Positions 56,935-64,000 of a DNA stretch of 64,000 nucleotides are shown here, piece after piece. The translations under genes were made by a program, and so were the position numbers. Below the pieces are notes generated by a model. That model was not told where the DNA came from. It searched no databases and worked only from the letters and a program-made list of their open reading frames with translations. The DNA lies in the NCBI RefSeq assembly GCF_000750005.1, contig NZ_JPYA01000201.1, positions 17,461 to 81,460 of the forward strand. Reading direction: 5' to 3'. Source of the stretch: Geobacillus icigianus (GTDB lineage Bacteria > Bacillota > Bacilli > Bacillales > Anoxybacillaceae). How positions within the stretch are numbered: the first letter of the stretch is position 1; the number at the start of each line of letters is the position of its first letter.

Positions 56935-58966
56935 CCAACGCCACCCCTCTTTCCGTGAAAAACGCCACGATCACATCGTACGCGTTCGAACCGAGATGGA
57001 TCGCCCCGTCCACGCCCGCTTCCGCGTACGTGTTCTCGAGCTCTTCCGGCGGTTTTCCGGCGACATACAGCTTCGCGTTCGGCTTGGCTTGCTTGAACGC
57101 CGCGGCCAACGCCGGAACGAACCCTAGGTAGTCGTCATCCGCGCCGCACACGATATAATGCGTCCCGTTCGTGTTCCGCACCCATTCGACCGCTTCCTCG
57201 ACCGAGGCAAAGCCGTCGCTTCGCTCAGCCGCCACCCCACCGGCCGCAAACAGCCCGGCGATGAAATCGGCGCGCGCCTGATGGCGGACAAGCGGCCCGA
57301 GATTGATCAAGTGAACAGAAAGCCGGCTTCCCGTGCGCTCCGCATGCTCCTCGGCCGCCTTCCGCAGCTGCTCAAACGGCTCAGCCAAACGCCATGCGCG
57401 AATCGGCGCAATGGCCGCCGCCTCGTTCCCATCGGCGAGCGCCGCGGCCATTTCCCGAGCGGTTGCTCGACGGCGGGTCGCACGAATCATCGTTTCCATC
57501 CACTTTCCGCTGACAAGCGTGCGGCGAATGTCGGCCACCCGCTGTTCATCCAACGACAGCACCATGTTCACTGCGGCTTGCTTCGGCTTTTCGATCGGCG
57601 TTTCCTCCAAATTGGCGTACACGTTCGCGCCGACGATTTTTTCTTTCCGCTGTTTGACGCGCTCAAGCCGCCGCTTGGCAATCGCCTCCACTTCCGACTG
57701 CACGAAGCCGTCTTGAAGCGCTTGTTTCATGCCGCCTTTTTCCTCGACTTGCTGGAACAGCTTCCACGCTGCTTCGGCAATGTTTGCCGTCAATGTCTCC
57801 ACATAATACGAGCCGCCCGCCGGATCGATGACTTGGGCGAGATGCGCCTCTTCAAGCAAAATGAGCTGCGTGTTGCGGGCGATGCGCCGCGAAAACGCAT
57901 CAGCGAGCCCGATCGCTTCGTCAAACGGCGACACATGCACGCCATCGGCGCCGCCGACAACGGCCGCAAACGCTTCCGCTCCGGCGCGAAGCATGTTCAC
58001 ATACGGATCGTACACCGTTTTTGTAAAGGGTGACGTGCGCACATGCAGTTCGATGCGCCGTGATGATTCGCTGCCGCCAAACGCTTCGATCACTTGCGCA
58101 AACAACCGCCGCGCCGCCCGCAGCTTGGCGATTTCCATGAAAAAGTCGGCTCCGACGGCGAGCGACACTTGCATCCTTGTCGCGATGTCATCAATCGTCA
58201 AGCCCCGGTCCAGCCCGGCGCGGATGTACTCGACGGCCGCCGCCAACGAAAACGCGAGCTCCTGCACGGCGTTCGCCCCGCCGTTATGGTACGGCTCGCC
58301 GCGCACGAAAATCGTGCGAACGGCCGGCATTTGTTCCATCGTCCACTTCGTCACTTCCGCCATTTCATCATCCAGCCGCTCAAGCGAACACGGGAGCGTC
58401 CCCTGTTCCGCCCAAGCGCCGAGCGGATCCATGCCGATCGCGCCGCGCACGCTCGAGAGCAAGACGCCCCGTTCCTTGAAATAAGCGGCCAAAAGCGCCA
58501 AAAACGGAAGCGACCGCGCCCCGGCGTCCACACGGAGCGAATAGCGGTCAAGCGGCACGCCATCCAACATTGCGGCCACATCCTCCACCGACTCGACGGC
58601 AAACGGCAGCCGCCCGAGAGCGAAATGGATTTCTGTCTGTCCCCGCGCTAAGTCATGCTTCACCGCCTCGTTCCAGTCGGACGGGCTTGCCGCCGAAATC
58701 TCTTGGCTCACCTTCCACGGCTCGCCCCGATACCCTTCCGGCCGCGCCCCGCGCACGTACTGACCAAAACCCGGATACTGCTCCAGCGGGCCGAGCGCCT
58801 CTACATCGCGGCGCGTATAAAGCGGCTTCACCGCTATGTTTTCGTACGTCATCGTCACCAACCGCTCGAGCGGCCTGCCTTTCAGCGACCGTTCCGCTTC
58901 TTGCTCCCACTCCTCCATCGGCGGAGCCGGAAACGCCGCTTCCTTCATCTTCGCGACATCGCTCAT
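56918..58966 (-). CDS. mutA: Methylmalonyl-CoA mutase, small (non-catalytic) subunit
   Basis: A 682-residue partner of MutB in the heterodimer. The barrel homology is clear ([37 protein letters not shown]), but the C-terminal cobalamin-like domain lacks the DxHxxG motif, as is normal for the small subunit. AAAGGGGG is ten bases before ATG 58966; a longer reading has no ribosome site. First gene of mutA-mutB-meaB-brxB. Confidence 0.93.
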   Translation of the reverse strand: MSDVAKMKEAAFPAPPMEEWEQEAERSLKGRPLERLVTMTYENIAVKPLYTRRDVEALGPLEQYPGFGQYVRGARPEGYRGEPWKVSQEISAASPSDWNEAVKHDLARGQTEIHFALGRLPFAVESVEDVAAMLDGVPLDRYSLRVDAGARSLPFLALLAAYFKERGVLLSSVRGAIGMDPLGAWAEQGTLPCSLERLDDEMAEVTKWTMEQMPAVRTIFVRGEPYHNGGANAVQELAFSLAAAVEYIRAGLDRGLTIDDIATRMQVSLAVGADFFMEIAKLRAARRLFAQVIEAFGGSESSRRIELHVRTSPFTKTVYDPYVNMLRAGAEAFAAVVGGADGVHVSPFDEAIGLADAFSRRIARNTQLILLEEAHLAQVIDPAGGSYYVETLTANIAEAAWKLFQQVEEKGGMKQALQDGFVQSEVEAIAKRRLERVKQRKEKIVGANVYANLEETPIEKPKQAAVNMVLSLDEQRVADIRRTLVSGKWMETMIRATRRRATAREMAAALADGNEAAAIAPIRAWRLAEPFEQLRKAAEEHAERTGSRLSVHLINLGPLVRHQARADFIAGLFAAGGVAAERSDGFASVEEAVEWVRNTNGTHYIVCGADDDYLGFVPALAAAFKQAKPNAKLYVAGKPPEELENTYAEAGVDGAIHLGSNAYDVIVAFFTERGVALDGEGR

Positions 58967-59310
58967 TTCCCATCCCCCTTTGCGTCTTCTGCCAAAAAAG
59001 AAACCGCTTTCGTTTTTTCGCCTGAAAACGAGCCGCACCCGATGGCGCCTCACGCCAACCGAATGAAGCCGCGCTTTGGTGGGAAAAAACGGGTTCTATG
59101 TTTATTGTAGTACATCGGCCGCGTTTGGGCAATGAACAAAACACCTTGTTCCTGGCTGTTGGTAAAGGAGAGCTACGCACCAAACCGCGAAGGTGCGCTT
59201 TTGTTTCCGACCACATGACTCAACCGAAGAGCCGTTCCCTGAACGTTCCCCATCAACCGCCGATGCCGCGTTCGTTGCGCTGGGCCGTCCAATGAATGCG
59301 ACATCGGCTG
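58967..59310. other. Promoter region of mutA and intergenic sequence
   Basis: No gene seen. It contains the upstream control region of mutA. No recognisable regulator site or riboswitch (in particular no cobalamin box) was found by eye. Confidence 0.4.
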
Positions 59311-59718
59311 GACTGGGGAAAAACGGCTGATTCCCTTGAGCGATGGGAGGGAACGTGTGAAAAGCGATACCGATGCTACAGGGCTTTTCTACTTTGAGCA
59401 ACGAGGCTGGTAAGCGGCATACTTCTTTAAATCACCGGGCTTCTAGAAGGCTGGGGAAAAACGGCGGATTCCCTTCATCAATGGGGGAATGAGCGAAAAG
59501 CAGGACCGATGGAACAAGGTTTTTCTAATTGAGAAATAACATTGTAAATCCGTATCCACGAGTAAATCACCAGCCTTCTAGGAGGCTGGTGATTTCGTGC
59601 AAAATGCTACTGATTCCATCCATTTCTCAATTAGAGAAACTTTGCAGAATCAGCTTTCTTTTTTGAATGAAAATGCCGCCGATTGGTGTGCGACAGCGGT
59701 TTTTCACTAGCCTTCTAG
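59311..59718. repeat. Dispersed repeat, locus 7 (three units)
   Basis: Two direct units then one inverted. Direct: GGGGAAAAACGGC then GATTCCCTT, ending AAATCACC; the second includes GGTTTTTCTAATTGAGAAAT. Boundaries are GGGCTTCTAGAAGGCTGG (about 59437-59455) and CACCAGCCTTCTAGGAGGCTGGTG (about 59567-59591). The last unit ends at CTAGCCTTCTAGAC. It is the longest block of this family in the window. Confidence 0.85.
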
Positions 59719-59757
59719 ACAACATACTGCCTAGCGAAGATGTCAATGGCCATTTGT

Positions 59758-60342
59758 TCATTCGAAAATGTTTCGCAAATCGATGAACAAATCCTCCCAT
59801 CCATGAACGGGAATGGTGTCATCGCGGCTGTACACTCCGCGAAGTTCGAACTTCCCTGTTTTCTCACGCAAATACACTTCCACGACTTGATTCGCCGGGT
59901 CAACGATCCAATATTCCTTCACCCCAGCCCGCTCGTACGCGATCCGTTTGTCCATCCGGTCGATTTTGGCCGTAGCGGGAGACAAGATCTCGATGACCAA
60001 ATCTGGAGCACCGACAATGCGGTTTTTTTGAATTTTGTTTTTGTCACAGATGACCACAAGATCGGGACATACCCAATTTCGGACGTTTTCATCCATCCAT
60101 CCCTTGCGATGATCTTCAAAAAGGTACACATCGATCGGGGCGGCCAACACGCGACAATCCTTCCCTCTGAAATACATTCCGAATTCGATCGAAAGCTGGA
60201 GCGAAATCGATTGGTGTTCCGGTGTGGGCGACGGCGCCATGCTGATGATATTCCCGTCCAACACCTCGCACCGTTTTCCTTCCGGCCATGTCGCATACTC
60301 TTTGTAGGTCATCGGGGCCTGTTCCTTTTCCCTTGAACCCAT
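59758..60342 (-). CDS. Uma2-family protein (putative PD-(D/E)XK nuclease)
   Basis: A 194-residue member of the Uma2 / DUF820 family. Features: YKEYATWPEGKRCEVLDGNI near the start, CPDLVVICDK, APDLVIEILSPAT with the D...ExL pair typical of the nuclease core, then YERAGVKEYWIVDP. Members are widespread in cyanobacteria and thermophiles with unclear roles, often linked to transposons. The start is uncertain: ATG 60342 is chosen, with GTG 60351 and a later ATG (MTYKEY) as alternatives. It begins 23 bases after the kinase stop, so it may be co-transcribed with the two-component system. Confidence 0.82.
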   Translation of the reverse strand: MGSREKEQAPMTYKEYATWPEGKRCEVLDGNIISMAPSPTPEHQSISLQLSIEFGMYFRGKDCRVLAAPIDVYLFEDHRKGWMDENVRNWVCPDLVVICDKNKIQKNRIVGAPDLVIEILSPATAKIDRMDKRIAYERAGVKEYWIVDPANQVVEVYLREKTGKFELRGVYSRDDTIPVHGWEDLFIDLRNIFE

Positions 60343-60365
60343 TTCCTCCACCTGCCTCCGAATTT

Positions 60366-61817
60366 TTATATTGATGATACACCATCCGTTCCTTTGTCTT
60401 GAACGTATGTTTCTTCCCCTTCCCTAACGAGCGGCAGGCGGACAGATACCGTCGTTCCGCGGCCGAGGTCGCTGTCGAACTGAATGGCGCCGCCATGAAG
60501 GGCGACGATTTGCTTGACGATGGCCAGCCCTAAGCCGGTGCCGCCTTCTTTGCGGGTGCGGGCGCGGTCGACGCGGAAAAAGCGCTGGCCAAGAAGCGGG
60601 AGCTGGTCTTTCGGGATGCCTTTTCCCGTGTCTTCGATCACGAGTTCTCCTTCTGCTTCCGACAGGCGGGAAAGCCGCACCGTCACCGCGCCGCCTTCCG
60701 GAGTATAGCGGATGGCGTTGTCAAGCAAGTTGCGCACGACTTGTTCGAGCCGATCGGCGTCGCCGTTGACGATGACGTCATAGTCCAAATCGCATGACAG
60801 TTTGATCCGCTTTTGCGCGGCGATCGGTTCGTACATGGCGATGACATCTTCGATCACTTGAGCGAACGCCACGGGCGCGCGCTCGAGCGGCACGCTTTGC
60901 CCTTCAAGGCGCGCCAAATCGAGCAAATCGCCAACAAGCCGCTCCATCCGTTCCGTTTCGCGGTGGATGAGGCGAAGATACGCCTTTTCTTCTTCCTTCG
61001 TCTTCGCAAAACCAGCGAGAAGCGCTTCGCTGTACCCTTTCATATAGCTGAGCGGCGTGCGCAATTCATGCGAGACGTTCGCTAAAAACTCGCGCTTTTG
61101 CTCGTCTTCTTTGGCAATGGCGTCGGCCATTTGGTTGAACGCCTTCGCCAAGCGGCCGATTTCATCATCACTCCGCACGGGGATGCCCGCTTCGTAGCGC
61201 CCTTCCGCCATGCGCTCAGCAGCCCGTTCCATCGCCTGCAACGGCTCGACCAGTTGCCGCACCATCCGTCGGCCGACAACCAAAAGCGCGGCGGCGAATA
61301 CGGCGGCCAACGGCCAAAACGCGGCGGCTGCCTGTTTCGTTGCTGCTTGGACGTCGGCGAGCGGCATATACAAATAAATCGCTCCCATAAGCCGCTTGTC
61401 ATCAAGAAGCGGAACGGCGACCGCCATCACGCGGCGGCCAAACCGCTTTTCGTAGCCGGTTTTGACAACCGGCTTCCCGGCTAGCAGCGTTTCCCGGTCG
61501 CGGCCGCTGACTAACGCGTCATAGTGGACCGGAAACGGAAAACAGGCGCTCAGTTCGCGCGGGTTGTCGATCAATAGGATGGTGGCCGTCGATTTTTCAT
61601 CATACCATTCGATTTGCCGGCGGTATTCCCGAGCGATCGCCCCGCCCCGATAGTCGCGGGCGAGGCTCGTCCCTTCCGCGATCAACGTCCGCTCGACTTC
61701 TTTCATGTACACCGTCCGGTAAAAATAATTCAAAAGGCCAAAGGAAAACGCCAGCGTCACCACGACCGCGGCGCCGATCGCCAGCCATACTTTTTGCCCT
61801 AAGCGGAGCCGTTTCAT
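60366..61817 (-). CDS. Sensor histidine kinase
   Basis: A 483-residue membrane kinase. Helix 1 is at about 10-30 and helix 2 at about 165-185, enclosing an extracellular sensor domain of about 130 residues (dCache/PAS-like). HAMP domain (about 185-240), phospho-acceptor in SHELRTPLSYMKGY (near 255), HATPase boxes NLLDNAIRYT, DTGKGIP and GGTGLGLAIVKQI. It starts four bases after the regulator stop. The signal is unknown; the last 20 residues are a poorly conserved tail. Confidence 0.88.
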   Translation of the reverse strand: MKRLRLGQKVWLAIGAAVVVTLAFSFGLLNYFYRTVYMKEVERTLIAEGTSLARDYRGGAIAREYRRQIEWYDEKSTATILLIDNPRELSACFPFPVHYDALVSGRDRETLLAGKPVVKTGYEKRFGRRVMAVAVPLLDDKRLMGAIYLYMPLADVQAATKQAAAAFWPLAAVFAAALLVVGRRMVRQLVEPLQAMERAAERMAEGRYEAGIPVRSDDEIGRLAKAFNQMADAIAKEDEQKREFLANVSHELRTPLSYMKGYSEALLAGFAKTKEEEKAYLRLIHRETERMERLVGDLLDLARLEGQSVPLERAPVAFAQVIEDVIAMYEPIAAQKRIKLSCDLDYDVIVNGDADRLEQVVRNLLDNAIRYTPEGGAVTVRLSRLSEAEGELVIEDTGKGIPKDQLPLLGQRFFRVDRARTRKEGGTGLGLAIVKQIVALHGGAIQFDSDLGRGTTVSVRLPLVREGEETYVQDKGTDGVSSI

Positions 61818-61820
61818 TTC

Positions 61821-62495
61821 TCATCCCTCAAATTTGTAGCCGATGCCCCAGACGGTTTGGATGTGGCGGCCGGCGTCTTTCATCTTCATGCGCAATGTTT
61901 TCACATGAGTGTCAACGGTGCGGGCGTTTCCGGTGTAATCATACCCCCACACATGGACGAGCAAGTCATCGCGGCTGAACGCTTGCCCGCGGTGTTTCGC
62001 CAAAAACAGCAACAGCTCAAACTCTTTCAACGTCAATTTCACCGGTTCGCTGCCAACGGTCACGGTTCGTCCTTTTTCGTCAATAACGAGGTCGCCAAAC
62101 TGCAACCGCCCATCGTTCTCGCGCCCGCGCCGCACCCGGCGCAGCACCGCCTCGAGACGGGCGATGAGCTCTCCCGGGCTGAACGGTTTGACGATGTAAT
62201 CATCGCCGCCTAGCTTGAACCCTTTCACTTTATCCCATTCTTCGCCGAGCGCAGTCAAAAACAAAATCGGCACGTCCGACTGCTCGCGGATGCGGGCGCA
62301 GACGGCGAATCCGTCCTGTTTGGGCATCATAATGTCCAATAGTACGGCATCGACCGAATGTTGGGAAAGCAGCGCCAGCGCCTCCTCCCCGTCTTCCGCT
62401 TCCAAGCAGCGAAAGCCGGCGTTTTCTAAATACATGCTGACCAATAGACGCATTTCTTCTTCATCATCGACGATCAAAACGGTTCGTTCGCTCAT
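61821..62495 (-). CDS. OmpR-family response regulator
   Basis: A 224-residue regulator with receiver domain (acidic pair in IVDDEEEM, phospho-acceptor D52 in LLDIMMPKQDG, Lys in VKPFSPGE) and winged-helix domain (about 130-222, ending HIQTVWGIGYKFEG). Partner of the kinase directly downstream. Its ATG overlaps the lipoprotein stop (ATGA), so the three proteins are made together. Confidence 0.9.
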   Translation of the reverse strand: MSERTVLIVDDEEEMRLLVSMYLENAGFRCLEAEDGEEALALLSQHSVDAVLLDIMMPKQDGFAVCARIREQSDVPILFLTALGEEWDKVKGFKLGGDDYIVKPFSPGELIARLEAVLRRVRRGRENDGRLQFGDLVIDEKGRTVTVGSEPVKLTLKEFELLLFLAKHRGQAFSRDDLLVHVWGYDYTGNARTVDTHVKTLRMKMKDAGRHIQTVWGIGYKFEG

Positions 62496-63469
62496 GTTCG
62501 TCCCTCCCGAATGAGCAGCTGCAGCGGGCCGTCGCCCGTCTTCCAGCGGGCAAGCGGCCGCAGCGTCGCTTCATCGACCACGATCATTTCATCGCTGTCA
62601 TAGCTCGCGATATACAAACGACCTCCTGCCGCTTCCATGGCAAACGGGTTGGCGCCGACCGAGACAGAGTCAAGCCGCTTCCCACTTGGCAAAACCCGAT
62701 AAACCGTGTTCGAGCCATGGCATAGCACAAACACGCCGCGATCCGTTTCAACAAAATCGACCGGCATGACCGGCGCGGCGATCGTCCGAAGCAAGCGGCC
62801 GTCTTGCAGCGAGTAAACATGAATATTCGTTTCCACACGGCTTCCGCTGCCGTGCCCGCCGACCCACAGCTCCCCTTGCTTCTCGCGCACCACTCCGCCT
62901 AAAGCGAACTTCGGCACGGCAAACGAACGGATGACGCGGCGGCGGTCCACATCGATGACCCTCGCCCGTTCGTCTTGAAAATCGATCACATACAACCTCG
63001 TTCCAGCGCGATTGACAAGCAACGTCATCGGAGAGCGTCCGACCGAAAGGCGGGCGATCTCTTCCCCGTCCCGGCTCACAACGCGCACCGCGTGATGTTC
63101 GCTGTCGCCAAAAAACCACGTGCGGCCATCCGGGGATGGAGCAGCACTCACAATGCCGCTCCCCGTTTTCCACTGGGCGAGCGGCTTCCCAGTCGCAAGG
63201 TCGTACCGGTAAACGCCGTCAAGATCCCGCCCGTACAAAAGCAGCGTCCGGCCGTCCGCGCTCAACGCCCCGCCTTGAAACGGTTCGTTGATGTTCCAAC
63301 GGGCGACCTTGCCGCCATGTTTCGCGTTCAAAAAGGTGACCGTTTCCCCTTTGACATCGAGGCTGATGACGACGGAAAGCGAATCAGCCACCGGGGGAAA
63401 CGACGGATGGGCACAGCCGCTTAGCAGAAAGAAGCAACCTAACAGCATCCACACGCTCGCTCGTTTCAT
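62492..63469 (-). CDS. Beta-propeller lipoprotein (YncE-like)
   Basis: A 325-residue secreted lipoprotein: signal MKRASVWMLLGCFFLLSGC with lipobox LSGC, then about seven repeated WD/YVTN-like blades with patterns such as GALSADGRTLLLYG, AAPSPDGRTWFFG and LYVIDFQDERARVID. Such propellers bind ligands or proteins outside the membrane. GGAGGAG precedes ATG 63469; the long upstream reading lacks a start signal. First gene of lipoprotein-regulator-kinase, suggesting it supplies or modulates the sensed signal. Confidence 0.82.
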   Translation of the reverse strand: MKRASVWMLLGCFFLLSGCAHPSFPPVADSLSVVISLDVKGETVTFLNAKHGGKVARWNINEPFQGGALSADGRTLLLYGRDLDGVYRYDLATGKPLAQWKTGSGIVSAAPSPDGRTWFFGDSEHHAVRVVSRDGEEIARLSVGRSPMTLLVNRAGTRLYVIDFQDERARVIDVDRRRVIRSFAVPKFALGGVVREKQGELWVGGHGSGSRVETNIHVYSLQDGRLLRTIAAPVMPVDFVETDRGVFVLCHGSNTVYRVLPSGKRLDSVSVGANPFAMEAAGGRLYIASYDSDEMIVVDEATLRPLARWKTGDGPLQLLIREGRT

Positions 63470-63549
63470 CTCGTTTTTCTCCTCCGCACGTTCGTTTCTG
63501 CCCTCATTATACCTCACATTTGTGAAAGAAGTTTGAAATCGCGCCATGC

Positions 63550-63583
63550 AAAAACCCCCACCGCCAACCGATGGCGATGGGGG
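63550..63583 (-). terminator. Terminator left of the partial membrane gene
   Basis: Leftward, CCCCCATCGCCA pairs with TGGCGGTGGGGG and five T follow. It separates the partial gene at the right edge from the lipoprotein operon. A second hairpin, CCACTT / AAGTGG, is at about 63769-63799; the stretch 63584-63839 has no convincing gene. Confidence 0.75.
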
Positions 63584-63839
63584 AAGCGTTAAAAAGAAGA
63601 AAAACAGGGAAATATGGTTTCGTTCCTTCAAAAGGGATGAAACGGAATGGAAGAGTTGGCTCAATGAGTACAAGACGGATTGTTTGAACGCCAGGCGGGA
63701 TCCAAAGGACAAAGGCATGAAAGAAGGGATCATCGACAGTATTTTGTTTGCAAAGGAAATAAGAATCCCCCACTTCCACCGGCATTAGCCAATAAGTGGA
63801 GGCGGTCCCATCTTTTTAGTACAGGAGGATGATTGAATA

Positions 63840-64000
63840 TTAATGTGTCCCTAAAAACCCGTACATATATAGAAAGACAAAGAGAAAGGTTAATAAAGCC
63901 CCGATCATTGTTTGATTATGTGTGCTTTCATTTCTGTACAAATTCTTTAAAAAGCTCACCAAATTTAAAAACCATAAAACACCTATTATCGGTAAAATAA
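63840..64000 (-). CDS. C-terminal end of a small membrane protein, cut by window edge
   Basis: Fifty-two codons are visible, ending at TAA (63840-63842). Two hydrophobic stretches, LPIIGVLWFLNLVSFL and MIGALLTFLFVFLYMYGFLG, flank a polar loop (YRNESTHNQT). No stop occurs in this frame up to base 64000. The family is not recognised; AT-rich. Confidence 0.6.
   Translation of the reverse strand, partial: ILPIIGVLWFLNLVSFLKNLYRNESTHNQTMIGALLTFLFVFLYMYGFLGTH

Noticed and set aside
58967-59310. Cobalamin riboswitch before mutA
   Set aside because: B12-dependent mutase made this worth checking, but no B12-box-like sequence was seen.
63546-63788. 80-codon plus-strand frame near the right end
   Set aside because: Begins inside a terminator hairpin, lacks a ribosome site and ends in a second hairpin; no recognisable protein.

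Overview
The window is chromosomal DNA of a thermophilic Bacillaceae, almost certainly Geobacillus or a close relative. Gene order and protein sequences follow the Bacillus subtilis dacF-pupG-drm-xerD-fur-spoIIM and yqk/yqj regions. The old yellow enzyme (NamA) carries the Geobacillus-type sequence, and codon use in the core is GC-rich. No rRNA, tRNA or CRISPR array was found.

Layout. (1) 1-9.2 kb, leftward: dacF (cut by the window edge), pdp, punA and deoB (nucleoside salvage), xerD, yqzK, fur, spoIIM, endoQ and nudF. (2) 9.3-17 kb: an aldo/keto reductase, small yqk genes, an IscA-like protein, an SDR, an MBL-fold protein, a proline T-box leader with proI, namA and rnz. (3) 17-19 kb: a 49-bp tandem repeat, then zwf. 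(4) 19-31.3 kb: an accessory block between zwf and gndA, which are neighbours in B. subtilis. It holds a cyclase-family hydrolase, an AbrB/PIN toxin-antitoxin pair, a 6-phospho-beta-glucosidase, a Bce-type antimicrobial-peptide sensing and export module, an IS1182-like transposase with an amber codon, two copies of an ISL3-type MITE, and a secreted protein followed by a small membrane protein. (5) 31.3-39.4 kb: gndA, a Tyr/Gly/His-rich probable coat protein, an orphan CheW-like protein, the YqjE peptidase, a carboxylase beta subunit with methylmalonyl-CoA epimerase, Prli42, an L,D-transpeptidase and YqjA. (6) 39.5-52.9 kb: an AT-richer defence island. (7) 53-59 kb: brxB, meaB, mutB and mutA (methylmalonyl-CoA mutase). 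(8) 59.7-64 kb: a Uma2-family protein, a two-component system with a lipoprotein, and the end of a membrane protein gene.

The most notable system is a tight four-gene leftward operon at 39541-49370. It encodes a protein with a CoiA-like zinc finger, a coiled-coil protein with a possible degenerate P-loop domain, an unrecognised 317-residue protein, and a 1786-residue DEAH helicase with a C-terminal DUF1998-like cysteine module. The helicase resembles Druantia DruE, but no DruA, DruH or DruM-like partner was recognised, so this may be a divergent or undescribed Druantia-like system. Beside it lie a type I-like methyltransferase fused to one target-recognition domain, a decayed hsdR fragment and a decayed nucleotidyltransferase gene.

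A second theme is a family of roughly 125-bp palindrome-bounded repeats. At least nine units lie at seven intergenic places, and the palindrome supplies the TAG stop codon of three neighbouring genes.
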